From contig NZ_AQOH01000163.1 of NCBI RefSeq assembly GCF_000364705.1, positions 1 to 42,312 of the forward strand: DNA of 42,312 bases. The letters are read 5' to 3'. Under the pieces are notes generated by a model. It ran no database searches. It saw only the letters and a list, made by a program, of their open reading frames with translations, and was not told where the DNA came from. This DNA comes from Pseudomonas fuscovaginae SE-1. Lineage in GTDB: Bacteria; Pseudomonadota; Gammaproteobacteria; Pseudomonadales; Pseudomonadaceae. Of the stretch, positions 8,294 through 16,649 are shown piece after piece (position 1 is the first letter of the stretch; the number at the start of each line of letters is the position of its first letter). The position numbers and the translations under genes were made by a program.

Positions 8294-11200
8294 TGGATCT
8301 TGGCCTGCCTCTTTCCCCGGCCCAGAAGCAATTGGCCGAGGCCAACCCGCAGGCGCACCGCTGGGTGCGTATGACGCTCGCTGGCGTTGCTCCGGAACGG
8401 GTTGAACAGCGCCTGCGTGACGCCCTGGGCCAACACGATGCGCTGCGCCTGCGTTATGAGCGTCCGCTCGGCGCCACTGGCTTGCGCCAGCGCGTGGCGG
8501 AGCCGACCGAGCTGCGCCTGGACTGGCGCCAGGCGGGTGCCGGCACCGATGCGGCGGCCTGGCAGCGCGACGCCCAGGCCCAGTGCCTGGCGCAGCAACC
8601 CGACCTACTGGCCTGGTGGCGCGACGAGCAGCTATGGCTGGCGCTGCCGGCCTGCTCGCTGGATCTGCACAGCCTCGAGCAGCTGCGCCGTGAACTGCTG
8701 GGCCAGGGCGCGGCACTGGAGGCCGAACCGATGCAGTACAGCGACTACGCCGAGTGGATCGCCGGCCTGCAACTGGACGAGGACGCCGAGCAGGGCGTGC
8801 AGTTCTGGCGCAACCTGGCCTTGCAGGAGGTGCCGGGGATGCGCCTGATCGAACGCTATGGCATGGCCAGCGGTGCCCGTGGCTGCGTGCAGCAGGCGCT
8901 CGAACCTGAACTGTACGGCGCCGTGCAGGCACTGGCCGGGGGCGAGGCGTTGGCCATCGAACCACTCGCCCTGGCAGCCTGGGGCGCCTTGCTCGGCCGC
9001 CTGAACGGTCAGCGCCATGCGCAGTTGGGCCTGCAGCACGACCCACGTGACGACTATGAGGAGCTGCGGGGCGCCTACGGATTGTTTGAACAAACGCTGC
9101 CCATGCAGGTGCATCTGTCCGAGCACGCCAGTTGGGTCAGCCTGGCCCGGCAACTGGCCCGGCAACTGGAAAACGCCGTGCTCTGGCAGGAGTACCTCGG
9201 CCAGGCCGAGCTGCTGCCGGAGTGGCGGGCCAGCTATCAGGCCGGGCTGCGCGTGCAGCATCTGGCCGAGGTACAGGCGCTGCAGGCCTTGTCCTTCGAT
9301 ACACCGGTGGAACTGCAACTGCACTGGCTGTTGGATGAATCCGGCCAGGCCCAGTTGGCGCTGGTGTACGACACCGGGTTGTATCGCCGTGAGCAGATGC
9401 AGCGCTTGCTGCGCCGTTACGCGCACTGGATCGGCCAACTGCTGCAGGCGCCGCAAGCGCCGCTGGACGGCCTGGATGCCTTGCTGACGGAAGAGGCGCA
9501 GCCCATGGCGACTGGCGGGGAACTGCCAGTGGACGTCGATATCGTCGAGCGATTCCGTGACCATGCGCGCCACCAGCCGCACAGCCCGGCGCTGCGCGAT
9601 GGCCGGCAGCTGTTGTCCTATGCCGAGGTGGATGAGCTGAGTGAACGGGTAGCCGGCAGTTTGCAGCAGGCAGGCGTCGGCCCTGACCAGGTGGTGGCTT
9701 TGCTGCTGCCACGTGGCGCGCAGATGCTGGTCGCCATGCTGGCCTGCTTCAAGGCCGGCGCGGCCTATCTGCCGCTTGACCCGGCGCTGCCACCGTTGCG
9801 CCTGGCCAGCATTCTTGAGGATGCCAAACCTGCTGTCGTGCTGCAGCCGGATGACTCGAGCCTGGTCTTCGAGGTGCCCAGCCTGGCCTGGTCGAAGGCC
9901 AGTAGCGCTGCACCGCTCGCAGCGTCTGTGGCCAGCGCGCCGCAGCACCTGGCCTATGTGCTCTACACTTCGGGCACCAGCGGCAAGCCCAAGGGCGTGC
10001 AGATCGAACAGGGGCAGCTACGGCACTACGTGAGCCAGATCACTCACGCGCTGGACCTGCCGGCAGGTGCGCACTACGGGCTGGTGTCGTCGCTGCTCGC
10101 TGACCTTGGCAATACCGTGCTGTACCCAGCCTGGCTGCAGGGAGGCTGCGTGCACCTGCTGAGCCAGGCCAGCGTCACCGATGCGTGGGCCTTCGCCGAG
10201 GAACTGCGCGGGCATCCACTGGATGTGCTGAAAATCGTTCCATCGCACCTTGAGGCATTGATCGGAGAGCATCCGCTGGAGGGTGTGTTGCCGCGTCAGG
10301 TGCTGGTACTTGGCGGCGAAGCGGTGGGCGAGAACCTGCTGGCGCGGCTGGCGCGGGCAGGGTCTGGTTGCCGCCTGTATAACCACTACGGGCCGAGCGA
10401 AACCACGGTCGGCGTGCTCTGGCGGGCCATCGACAGCGAGCAGGGGGCGAGCGGCACGGCCTTGAACCGGGTGCTCGGCAACAACCGCATCTATCTGCTC
10501 GATGAACAACAGCGCCCCGTGCCCTCCGGGCAGGCGGGCGAGCTGTGCGTGGCCGGGGCCAGTGTCGGCCGCGGCTACCTGGGGGATGTCGGCAGTTCGG
10601 CATTCGGCCAAGACCCACGGTCCGGCACCCGCCTGTATCGCACCGGCGATCTGGCGTTGCGCCAGGCCGATGGCGCCTTGCGCATTCTCGGGCGCAATGA
10701 TCAGCAGGTGAAGATTCGCGGTTTTCGTCTGGAGTTGGCGGAGGTCGAACAGGCGTTGCGCGGCCTGCCGGGTGTGCAGCAGGCGGCAGTGTTGCTCGAT
10801 GGTGAGCGCCTGTTGGCCTTCGTCGTCGAGGAGCAAGGGCAGAGCCGGGCCGCGAATCTGCTGCGTGACGACCTGGCCCGACAACTGCCGGACTACATGC
10901 TGCCCGCTGGCATCTTCGCCCTGAAAGCCTTGCCGCTGAACAGCAATGGCAAACTCGATCGGCAGGCGCTGCTGGAGCGTGCCCGACAGCGCCTGCAAGG
11001 TGCGCGGGTGGCCCCGGTCGGCGAACTGGAAAGCGCCGTGCTGGAAATCTGGTGCCGCGTGCTGGGTGTCGAGGATCTCGGCGTGACCGACAACTTCTTC
11101 GCCATAGGCGGGCATTCCCTGGCGGCGATCAAGGTGGTGGCACTGATTCGCGAGCAACTGGGGCTCAACCCACCCACTAATCTGTTGTTCGAGCGGCAGA

Positions 11201-12084
11201 CCGTGCGCGAGCTGGTGCAGAGCCTTGATCAGGGCGAGAGTAGCGAGGGCTGGCAGGTGCTGAACGATGTGGCCGGTGATGCGCCTGCCTTGCTCTTGGT
11301 ACATGGCGCGGAGGGCCACCTGAAAGACTACCGACCGTTGGTGGCGCAACTAGGCGAACACCAGGCCGTTTATGGCCTGGTGGCATATGACGAGGGTTGG
11401 GAAAGCAAGGATCTGGACACGCTGCTGCAGCGCTATGTGCAGAGCATTCCCGAGTCGCTCAAGCAACGACCGCTGGTGGTGCTGGGCTGGTGCCTGGCTT
11501 CGCGCCTGGCGCTGCTGTTGATTACGCACCTGCAGTCAGCCGGCTTCACCATCAAGGCCTTGGCGACGGTGGATCATGATCCGCAACGCAGCCTTGCTGG
11601 CGACGGCGACGAGGGTGGTCAGTTGCTCGCCGACCTGGTGTTCCTGTGTCGCAGCCGTTCACGGCCGCTTGACGATACGTTGCGCGAGCGTCTGGCCCGA
11701 CAACTGGTCGATTGCGATTATGCCGAGGGCGTGACCCGCATGCTGGCCGACGCCGAGGTGCGTGAGCATCTGCAATGGCATGACGCCGAGGCCGAGTTGC
11801 AGGCCGAGTTGCAGGCCGTGATGGTGCGCTACCGGGCGATCAAGACGCGCCTGTACGAACAGGCCTTGCCGGTGGTCGATGTGCCCATCTGGTTATGGCG
11901 CAGCAATGCCCACGGTGATCTGCGTACACCCTGGCAGGCGCATACGCGCAAGGCGCTGCATTATCGCAGCCTGGATGTCGGTCACCATGCGATCGTTGCC
12001 GAGCCGCGCCTGAGCGCGGATCTGTTGTCCTTGCTGGCGCCAAGCATTGCGCCGCAACACCAAGCCGAGAAGGTGTCGAACTGA
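8290..12084 (+). CDS. Terminal NRPS: degenerate C - A(Asp) - T - TE
   Basis: Terminating synthetase of 1264 aa, translationally coupled to the upstream NRPS (ATGA overlap). Residues ~1-400 have C-domain fold features, but the HHxxxDG position reads PACSLDL, so both histidines are lost. It is probably not a condensation catalyst and is a candidate 'interface' domain for the adjacent hydroxylase. The A domain (~415-895; LYTSGTSGKPKG) has the hand-read code DLTKVGHVGK, the Asp signature. The carrier Ser is residue 943 (GGHS). The thioesterase (~1000-1255) has GWCLAS where GxSxGG is expected, giving Cys1068 as the likely nucleophile, and a C-terminal GHH (His1232/1233). It should load, and perhaps present for hydroxylation, the last Asp and release or cyclise the peptide. 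The stop overlaps the exporter start by 1 nt. Confidence 0.93.
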   Translation: MMDLGLPLSPAQKQLAEANPQAHRWVRMTLAGVAPERVEQRLRDALGQHDALRLRYERPLGATGLRQRVAEPTELRLDWRQAGAGTDAAAWQRDAQAQCLAQQPDLLAWWRDEQLWLALPACSLDLHSLEQLRRELLGQGAALEAEPMQYSDYAEWIAGLQLDEDAEQGVQFWRNLALQEVPGMRLIERYGMASGARGCVQQALEPELYGAVQALAGGEALAIEPLALAAWGALLGRLNGQRHAQLGLQHDPRDDYEELRGAYGLFEQTLPMQVHLSEHASWVSLARQLARQLENAVLWQEYLGQAELLPEWRASYQAGLRVQHLAEVQALQALSFDTPVELQLHWLLDESGQAQLALVYDTGLYRREQMQRLLRRYAHWIGQLLQAPQAPLDGLDALLTEEAQPMATGGELPVDVDIVERFRDHARHQPHSPALRDGRQLLSYAEVDELSERVAGSLQQAGVGPDQVVALLLPRGAQMLVAMLACFKAGAAYLPLDPALPPLRLASILEDAKPAVVLQPDDSSLVFEVPSLAWSKASSAAPLAASVASAPQHLAYVLYTSGTSGKPKGVQIEQGQLRHYVSQITHALDLPAGAHYGLVSSLLADLGNTVLYPAWLQGGCVHLLSQASVTDAWAFAEELRGHPLDVLKIVPSHLEALIGEHPLEGVLPRQVLVLGGEAVGENLLARLARAGSGCRLYNHYGPSETTVGVLWRAIDSEQGASGTALNRVLGNNRIYLLDEQQRPVPSGQAGELCVAGASVGRGYLGDVGSSAFGQDPRSGTRLYRTGDLALRQADGALRILGRNDQQVKIRGFRLELAEVEQALRGLPGVQQAAVLLDGERLLAFVVEEQGQSRAANLLRDDLARQLPDYMLPAGIFALKALPLNSNGKLDRQALLERARQRLQGARVAPVGELESAVLEIWCRVLGVEDLGVTDNFFAIGGHSLAAIKVVALIREQLGLNPPTNLLFERQTVRELVQSLDQGESSEGWQVLNDVAGDAPALLLVHGAEGHLKDYRPLVAQLGEHQAVYGLVAYDEGWESKDLDTLLQRYVQSIPESLKQRPLVVLGWCLASRLALLLITHLQSAGFTIKALATVDHDPQRSLAGDGDEGGQLLADLVFLCRSRSRPLDDTLRERLARQLVDCDYAEGVTRMLADAEVREHLQWHDAEAELQAELQAVMVRYRAIKTRLYEQALPVVDVPIWLWRSNAHGDLRTPWQAHTRKALHYRSLDVGHHAIVAEPRLSADLLSLLAPSIAPQHQAEKVSN

Positions 12085-13727
12085 TGATGTTATTGAAGGA
12101 ACTGCTGCACGATGCGCGCTGGCGCATTTTCCTGGCGGTGTTGTGCAGCGCCTTGAGTGCGGCCAGCAGCATCGGCCTGATCGGCTATATCAACCGCAGC
12201 CTGGAGCAGGGGCTGGATGACTTGGGCCAGGCGCTGGTGCTGTTCGCCGGCCTGCTGTTGCTTTTGTTCGTCAGCGGCACCCTGGCCCAGTGGCTGCTGG
12301 TGCAGATTGGCCATCGCCTGGTCTATCAGTTGCGCCTGCGCCTGGTGGGCAAGGTGCTGGGCACCGCCCTGGAGCGCATCGAGCGACTGGGCGGCCCGCG
12401 CATCTACAACGCGCTGACCAAGGACGTGACCACCGTGGCCACGGCCTTCAAGCAATTGCCGATCTCGCTGTACAACGGCTTGCTGTTGCTGGCTGGCCTG
12501 GCTTACATGGCCTGGCTGAGCCTGCCGTTCTTTGCACTGACCCTGGCGGTGATCGCCTTCGGCGTGCTGCTCGATGTGCTGCTCGGGCGCAAGGTCAAGC
12601 GCCTGATGCAGCAGGTGCGGCAGCAGGACGACCGGTTGACCGAGCAGTTCGAGGCGACCATCAGCGGCCGCTGCGAATTGGCCTTGAGCCGGGAGCGTCG
12701 GCAACTGCTGTACAACCAGCGCCTGGAGCCGATCGCGCAGGCCTCGCTGCACGCCTCGGTACGCGCCGATACCCTGTGGGCGATCAACCTGAACTGGACG
12801 TCGCTGCTGGTGTTCGTGCTGATCGGTACGCTGTTCTTCCTCGGTCAGGGCCTCGGGCTGCTGAGCCAGCAGGTGGTGGTGGGCTACGTGTTGGCGATCA
12901 TGTTCCTGCGCACGCCGATCTCGATGATTCTAGATGCCGTCCCGGCGGTGATCCGCGGCCATGTGGCCTTGCAGGCCATTGATGACCTGGCCCTCGGCGA
13001 GACGGTGCGCTTCACCCTGCCGCCCAAGGCCGCCGAGCCTTTCCGTGAGTTGCGCCTGAGCAACGCGCAATACCGCTACTCCGGGCAGAGCGACGAATTC
13101 GCCTTCCAGTTGGGCCCCATCGATCTGCACGTTCGCCGTGGCGAACTGATCTTCATCGTCGGCGGCAATGGCAGCGGCAAGTCGACCCTGGCCAAATTGC
13201 TCACCGGGCTCTACCAGCCTAGCGAGGGGACGGTCGCGCTCAATGGCGTGACGCTGGATGTCTCGAACAGCGAGTGGCACCGCGAGCATTTCGCGGCGAT
13301 CTTCGCCGATTTCTATCTGTTTGCCGATGTGCTCGGTGAGAACGGCCAGCTCGATGGGCTGGAGGAGCGGGTCGATCACTATCTGCAACGCCTGGGGCTG
13401 GCGCACAAGGTGCGGTTCGTCGAGGGACGCCTGTCCACCACGGCCCTTTCACAGGGGCAGCGCAAGCGCCTGGCCCTGCTGTTGCTGATGATGGAAGGCC
13501 GCGAGGTATTGCTGCTCGACGAATGGGCGGCGGACCAGGACCCGGTGTTCCGCCACGTGTTCTACCACGAGCTGCTGCCCGAGTTGCAGGCGGCCGGCAA
13601 AACGGTCATCGCCATCAGTCACGATGATCGCTACTTTGACGTGGCCGATCGCATCTACCGGCTTGATTACGGTCAGTTGGTGGACTACGACCACAGCACC
13701 GAGAAGCCTTTCCAGTCGGTCAGGTAG
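12084..13727 (+). CDS. Cyclic peptide/siderophore ABC exporter (PvdE/SyrD family)
   Basis: 547 aa, close to PvdE length, with a fused membrane domain and ATPase. The N-terminal ~300 residues carry about six hydrophobic segments. The ATPase has Walker A GGNGSGKST (residues 360-368), signature LSQGQRK (~455), Walker B VLLLDE (Asp479, Glu480) and a switch-type ISHDD. The family moves peptide siderophores or lipopeptides across the inner membrane. Its ATG overlaps the NRPS stop (TGATG), so it is co-translated with the synthetase and very likely exports that product. A second in-frame ATG lies at 12087. Assignment to the family is firm; the substrate is inferred from position. Confidence 0.92.
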   Translation: MMLLKELLHDARWRIFLAVLCSALSAASSIGLIGYINRSLEQGLDDLGQALVLFAGLLLLLFVSGTLAQWLLVQIGHRLVYQLRLRLVGKVLGTALERIERLGGPRIYNALTKDVTTVATAFKQLPISLYNGLLLLAGLAYMAWLSLPFFALTLAVIAFGVLLDVLLGRKVKRLMQQVRQQDDRLTEQFEATISGRCELALSRERRQLLYNQRLEPIAQASLHASVRADTLWAINLNWTSLLVFVLIGTLFFLGQGLGLLSQQVVVGYVLAIMFLRTPISMILDAVPAVIRGHVALQAIDDLALGETVRFTLPPKAAEPFRELRLSNAQYRYSGQSDEFAFQLGPIDLHVRRGELIFIVGGNGSGKSTLAKLLTGLYQPSEGTVALNGVTLDVSNSEWHREHFAAIFADFYLFADVLGENGQLDGLEERVDHYLQRLGLAHKVRFVEGRLSTTALSQGQRKRLALLLLMMEGREVLLLDEWAADQDPVFRHVFYHELLPELQAAGKTVIAISHDDRYFDVADRIYRLDYGQLVDYDHSTEKPFQSVR

Positions 13728-13742
13728 CCGCCTGGAGCGGCT
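13726..13742. terminator. Short hairpin between convergent exporter and fhuF-like genes
   Basis: AGCCGC - 5-nt loop - GCGGCT spans the two facing stop codons (13727 and 13741) and is followed on the plus strand by ATTCGGGGGTTTT. It probably terminates the NRPS/exporter transcript. The stem is only 6 bp. Confidence 0.5.
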
Positions 13743-14466
13743 ATTCGGGGGTTTTGTCGCGGTCGAGTGGGCAACTGCTGCAATAGCCGATGCCGGGCAG
13801 GCGGTAGCGAATGCAGCAGATACGGCGTAACCGCTGCGGTTCGTTAGCGCCGACGTCCTTGTAGTACACCGGGGCGAACAGCGGGTTGCGCCGGCCATCG
13901 GGGCACAGACGGCTTTCCAGCACGGCTCTGGCCGGGGCTGCGCAATCGAATGTGGCCAGTCGATGCAGTTCGATCTGGCGAGTGGCGAATTCGAAGAGGT
14001 TGCCGGCGTTGCTCCAGAACAGTCGTGGCGAGGCTTTCGAGACGCTGGCCATGACCTCGATCACCGGTTTCAGATGCCGCTCGATCAAGGCATCGAAGCG
14101 CGCGAAGGGCGCGCAGGGTGGTAGAACGCTGCCTTCGTGGGGCAGGTGCAGACCAAGCGGCTTTCCCGCTGCCGAGAGGGCGATGCCGACATCGCTGAGG
14201 GCGATAGGCAGCTCGCGCTGCAAGAGCAAGCTGGCGGCCACGGCGGGGGCTATGAAGCAGAAATACCATTTTGACCAGATAGAGGTCAGCGCGATGATAT
14301 CGTCGCTGCCATGGCGGGCTGCCAGATCACGAATGAACTCGGCGAAATAGTCCGGCTGAAACAGTTGCGAGCCGGCAATCGCCTGCTGTTGATCACTGGC
14401 CAGTTGCAGGTTTTCCCCATAGTCCGCCAGCGGGCCGCTGAACAGCGGGGCGAGACTGGCGATCAT
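13741..14466 (-). CDS. FhuF-type siderophore ferric-iron reductase
   Basis: 241-aa protein whose C-terminus carries Cys217-Cys218-x10-Cys229-x2-Cys232, the [2Fe-2S] hallmark of the FhuF family. Such proteins reduce Fe(III) from siderophores at the cytoplasmic side of the inner membrane. Its presence suggests the ferric siderophore, or its iron, is handled in the cytoplasm, unlike pyoverdine, whose iron is released in the periplasm. It converges on the exporter with 13 bp between stops. It is divergent from mbtH, and a Fur-box-like site in that intergenic region could serve both sides. The ATG at 14466 is preceded directly by GAGG, so its RBS is not ideal. Function is confident; the exact siderophore substrate is inferred. 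Confidence 0.88.
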   Translation of the reverse strand: MIASLAPLFSGPLADYGENLQLASDQQQAIAGSQLFQPDYFAEFIRDLAARHGSDDIIALTSIWSKWYFCFIAPAVAASLLLQRELPIALSDVGIALSAAGKPLGLHLPHEGSVLPPCAPFARFDALIERHLKPVIEVMASVSKASPRLFWSNAGNLFEFATRQIELHRLATFDCAAPARAVLESRLCPDGRRNPLFAPVYYKDVGANEPQRLRRICCIRYRLPGIGYCSSCPLDRDKTPE

Positions 14467-14654
14467 CCTCGCGGCCCCGTGTCACCGTCAGGCGGCAGTG
14501 CGCAATGCTTGTTAAGGACGGCTGTGGGTCGAGACATACTGAGGCGCTTGCTGGCGAGACTCGTTATCACTGGCGGCGATCAGTATAAACAAACCGGGTG
14601 CAGGCAGGCGAACCTGTCTAAAACACCCAAGAATGTAAGCCCAGTCTGCCAATG

Positions 14655-14673
14655 TTTAATGATAATTGTTATT
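14655..14673. promoter_or_regulatory. Fur-box-like operator upstream of mbtH
   Basis: The 19-mer at 14655-14673 matches the classical Fur consensus GATAATGATAATCATTATC at 14 of 19 positions by hand count (core TAATGATAAT then TTAT). It sits in an AT-rich island ~85 bp before mbtH and ~190 bp before the divergent fhuF-like start. Iron repression of one or both transcripts is expected. Confidence 0.65.
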
Positions 14674-14757
14674 AACTATATTATCCTACGGTCTCTCGTA
14701 TGCAAAGCTCAAGCTACCCTACGAGCATTCGCATCTTCAGTGGAAATGGAGTGGAAC

Positions 14758-14973
14758 ATGAGTCTGGACAGTCCTGAAACGCGATTTTTGGTTGTGGTCA
14801 ACGAGGAAGAGCAGTATTCCCTCTGGCCCGAGTACAAGGAGGTACCGCAAGGCTGGCGCGCGGCCGGCAAGCAGGGCAGCAAGGAGGATTGCCTGGCCTA
14901 TATCGAGTCGGTCTGGACCGATATGCGGCCTTTGAGCCTGCGTCAAGCCATGCAGGCCCAGAATCACGGCTGA
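14758..14973 (+). CDS. MbtH-like NRPS chaperone
   Basis: 71-aa MbtH-domain protein that binds and activates NRPS adenylation domains. Hallmarks are [10 protein letters not shown] near residue 15 and [10 protein letters not shown] near the C-terminus, spanning the usual family length. The chosen ATG at 14758 has GGAG about 6 nt upstream; an in-frame ATG 12 nt earlier (14746) is possible. It follows the Fur-box-like site and precedes the aminotransferase by 99 nt, so the two are probably co-transcribed under iron control. It should partner the Asp and Gly adenylation domains of this locus. Confidence 0.93.
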   Translation: MSLDSPETRFLVVVNEEEQYSLWPEYKEVPQGWRAAGKQGSKEDCLAYIESVWTDMRPLSLRQAMQAQNHG

Positions 14974-15072
14974 TGCATAGGGCACCAGCCCCTGGTTTTC
15001 CGTATTGCCGAGCGGTAGCCACCACCCGCGCCGCCGCTGTACGAGCTATCCATGCGACACAAGGATGCACTC

Positions 15073-16491
15073 ATGAATGCGATCACCCCGATCACCAACA
15101 CCACGCTCGAACTCCAGCACCGGCACAGCGGGCTCAGCCAGCGCTACTGCCTGGACAGCACACCGGCATTGCAGCGGCAAATGCAGCGCGAGTCGAATGC
15201 GCGCAGCTACCCGCGGCGCCTACCGCTGGAGCTCAAGGGGGCGCAGGGGGTGTATGTGGAGGACTCGCGAGGGCAGGTGTACATCGATTGCCTGGCCGGT
15301 GCCGGTACCCTGGCGCTGGGGCACAATCACCCGGTGATCGTGGAGGCGATCCAGAAGACCCTGGCCTCGGGCATACCGCTGCATGCCCTCGATCTGAGTA
15401 CGCCGATCAAGGATGCCTTCGTGGAGACGGTCTTCGAGCTGCTGCCTGGCGACTTCGCCAGGGATGCGCGCATCCAGTTCTGCGGCCCGACAGGGGCGGA
15501 CGCGGTGGAGGCGGCGCTCAAGCTGTCGCGCACGGCAACCGGGCGGCAGAGCATCCTGGCGTTCCATGGCGCCTATCACGGCATGACCCTTGGCACGCTG
15601 TCCGTGAGCGGCAACCTGGGGCCGAAAAATGCCCTGGGCGGGCTGCTGGCGGGGGTGCAATTCCTACCGTATCCACATGACTACCGTTGCCCCTTCGGCT
15701 TGCGCGGCGAGCAGGCGATCAGCGCCAGCCTGCACTACATCCATCACCTGCTCGCCGACCCGGAAAGCGGCGTGACCCAGCCGGCGGCCATGATCCTGGA
15801 AACGGTGCAGGGCGAGGGCGGTGTGATTCCCGCTCCTGATCGCTGGCTGCAAGGGCTGCGGGCGATCACCCGTGAGCACGGTGTTCCCCTGATCCTCGAC
15901 GAGATTCAATGTGGTATCGGGCGTACCGGCGATCTGTTCGCCTTCGAGCGCAGCGCTATCACTCCCGATGTGGTGACGCTGTCGAAGGCCATCGGCGGCG
16001 GTCTGCCGCTGTCGGTGGTGGTCTACCGTGGCGAGCTGGATCAATGGCAGCCTGGGGCCCATGCCGGCACTTTCCGAGGTAATCAACTGGCCATGGCCGC
16101 TGGCGATGCGACCTTGCGCTTTATTCAGCGCGAAGGCATCTGCAGTCATGTGCGCAACGTCGGAGCACGCTTGCAGACGCTGCTGCATGGGCTGCAGGCC
16201 GAGTTCGACTGGATCGGCGACGTGCGTGGCCGTGGCCTGATGCTGGGCATGGAGATCATCGATCCCGCCCGCCAGGATGCCCTGTGCCAGCCTGCTGCCG
16301 ATGGCGAGCGGGCGCGCAAGCTACAACGTGCCTGTCTGGAGCGTGGCCTGATCGTCGAACTGGGCGGCCGGCATGGCGCAACCGTTCGCTTCCTGCCGCC
16401 ACTGATCATCAGCGAAGCGGAGGTCGATCTGGTTGGGCAGATTCTCTACCAGGCGGCGCAGAACGTGGAGATCGTCGCCGTCGCGAAGTGA
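15073..16491 (+). CDS. Diaminobutyrate-2-oxoglutarate aminotransferase (PvdH-like)
   Basis: 472-aa class-III PLP aminotransferase with the PLP lysine K305 in LSKAIGGG, the preceding LILDEIQCGIGRTG segment, and FHGAYHGMTLG. It resembles PvdH/Dat, which makes L-2,4-diaminobutyrate from aspartate semialdehyde with glutamate as donor. The ATG at 15073 is chosen for the AAGGA at 15061; an upstream in-frame ATG at 15052 lacks a better site. Its place beside mbtH implies Dab is a building block of the siderophore, presumably loaded by modules left of the window. It could instead be the cell's pyoverdine PvdH; the sequence alone does not settle this. Confidence 0.9.
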   Translation: MNAITPITNTTLELQHRHSGLSQRYCLDSTPALQRQMQRESNARSYPRRLPLELKGAQGVYVEDSRGQVYIDCLAGAGTLALGHNHPVIVEAIQKTLASGIPLHALDLSTPIKDAFVETVFELLPGDFARDARIQFCGPTGADAVEAALKLSRTATGRQSILAFHGAYHGMTLGTLSVSGNLGPKNALGGLLAGVQFLPYPHDYRCPFGLRGEQAISASLHYIHHLLADPESGVTQPAAMILETVQGEGGVIPAPDRWLQGLRAITREHGVPLILDEIQCGIGRTGDLFAFERSAITPDVVTLSKAIGGGLPLSVVVYRGELDQWQPGAHAGTFRGNQLAMAAGDATLRFIQREGICSHVRNVGARLQTLLHGLQAEFDWIGDVRGRGLMLGMEIIDPARQDALCQPAADGERARKLQRACLERGLIVELGGRHGATVRFLPPLIISEAEVDLVGQILYQAAQNVEIVAVAK

Positions 16492-16549
16492 TGCGGGTAT
16501 GCCCCAGGTTGTTGGCAGGGTGGACGGCGGCTCTTCCTTGCTGAAGTCT

Positions 16550-16569
16550 CTCGACTCTAGAGAGTTGAG
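16550..16569. terminator. Hairpin after the aminotransferase gene
   Basis: CTCGACTC - TAGA loop - GAGTTGAG forms an 8-bp stem with one G-T pair, located between the convergent aminotransferase and AraC genes. A second small inverted repeat (GCTCTTGAGC) follows. No clear T run is present. Confidence 0.4.
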
Positions 16570-16649
16570 GTCAGCTCTTGAGCTCTTGGGGTTTATCGTT
16601 TCTTCGGCTTGAGTGGAGTAACAGGGTTTTCGGTGTGCTGCTATTTCAG

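Noticed and set aside
7169..9046. 625-codon minus-strand frame across the NRPS junction
   Set aside because: Spans two real plus-strand genes; composition unlike a protein.
14311..14973. Long 220-aa frame ending in MbtH
   Set aside because: The upstream part crosses the fhuF-like gene and the Fur-box promoter region; MbtH proteins are ~70 aa.
2..16491. The locus as a pyoverdine cluster
   Set aside because: Terminal modules read Asp-Gly-Asp rather than ending in hydroxyornithine, no chromophore-maturation genes (pvdM/N/O/P) are seen, and an FhuF reductase is present. A PvdH-like gene alone is not enough.
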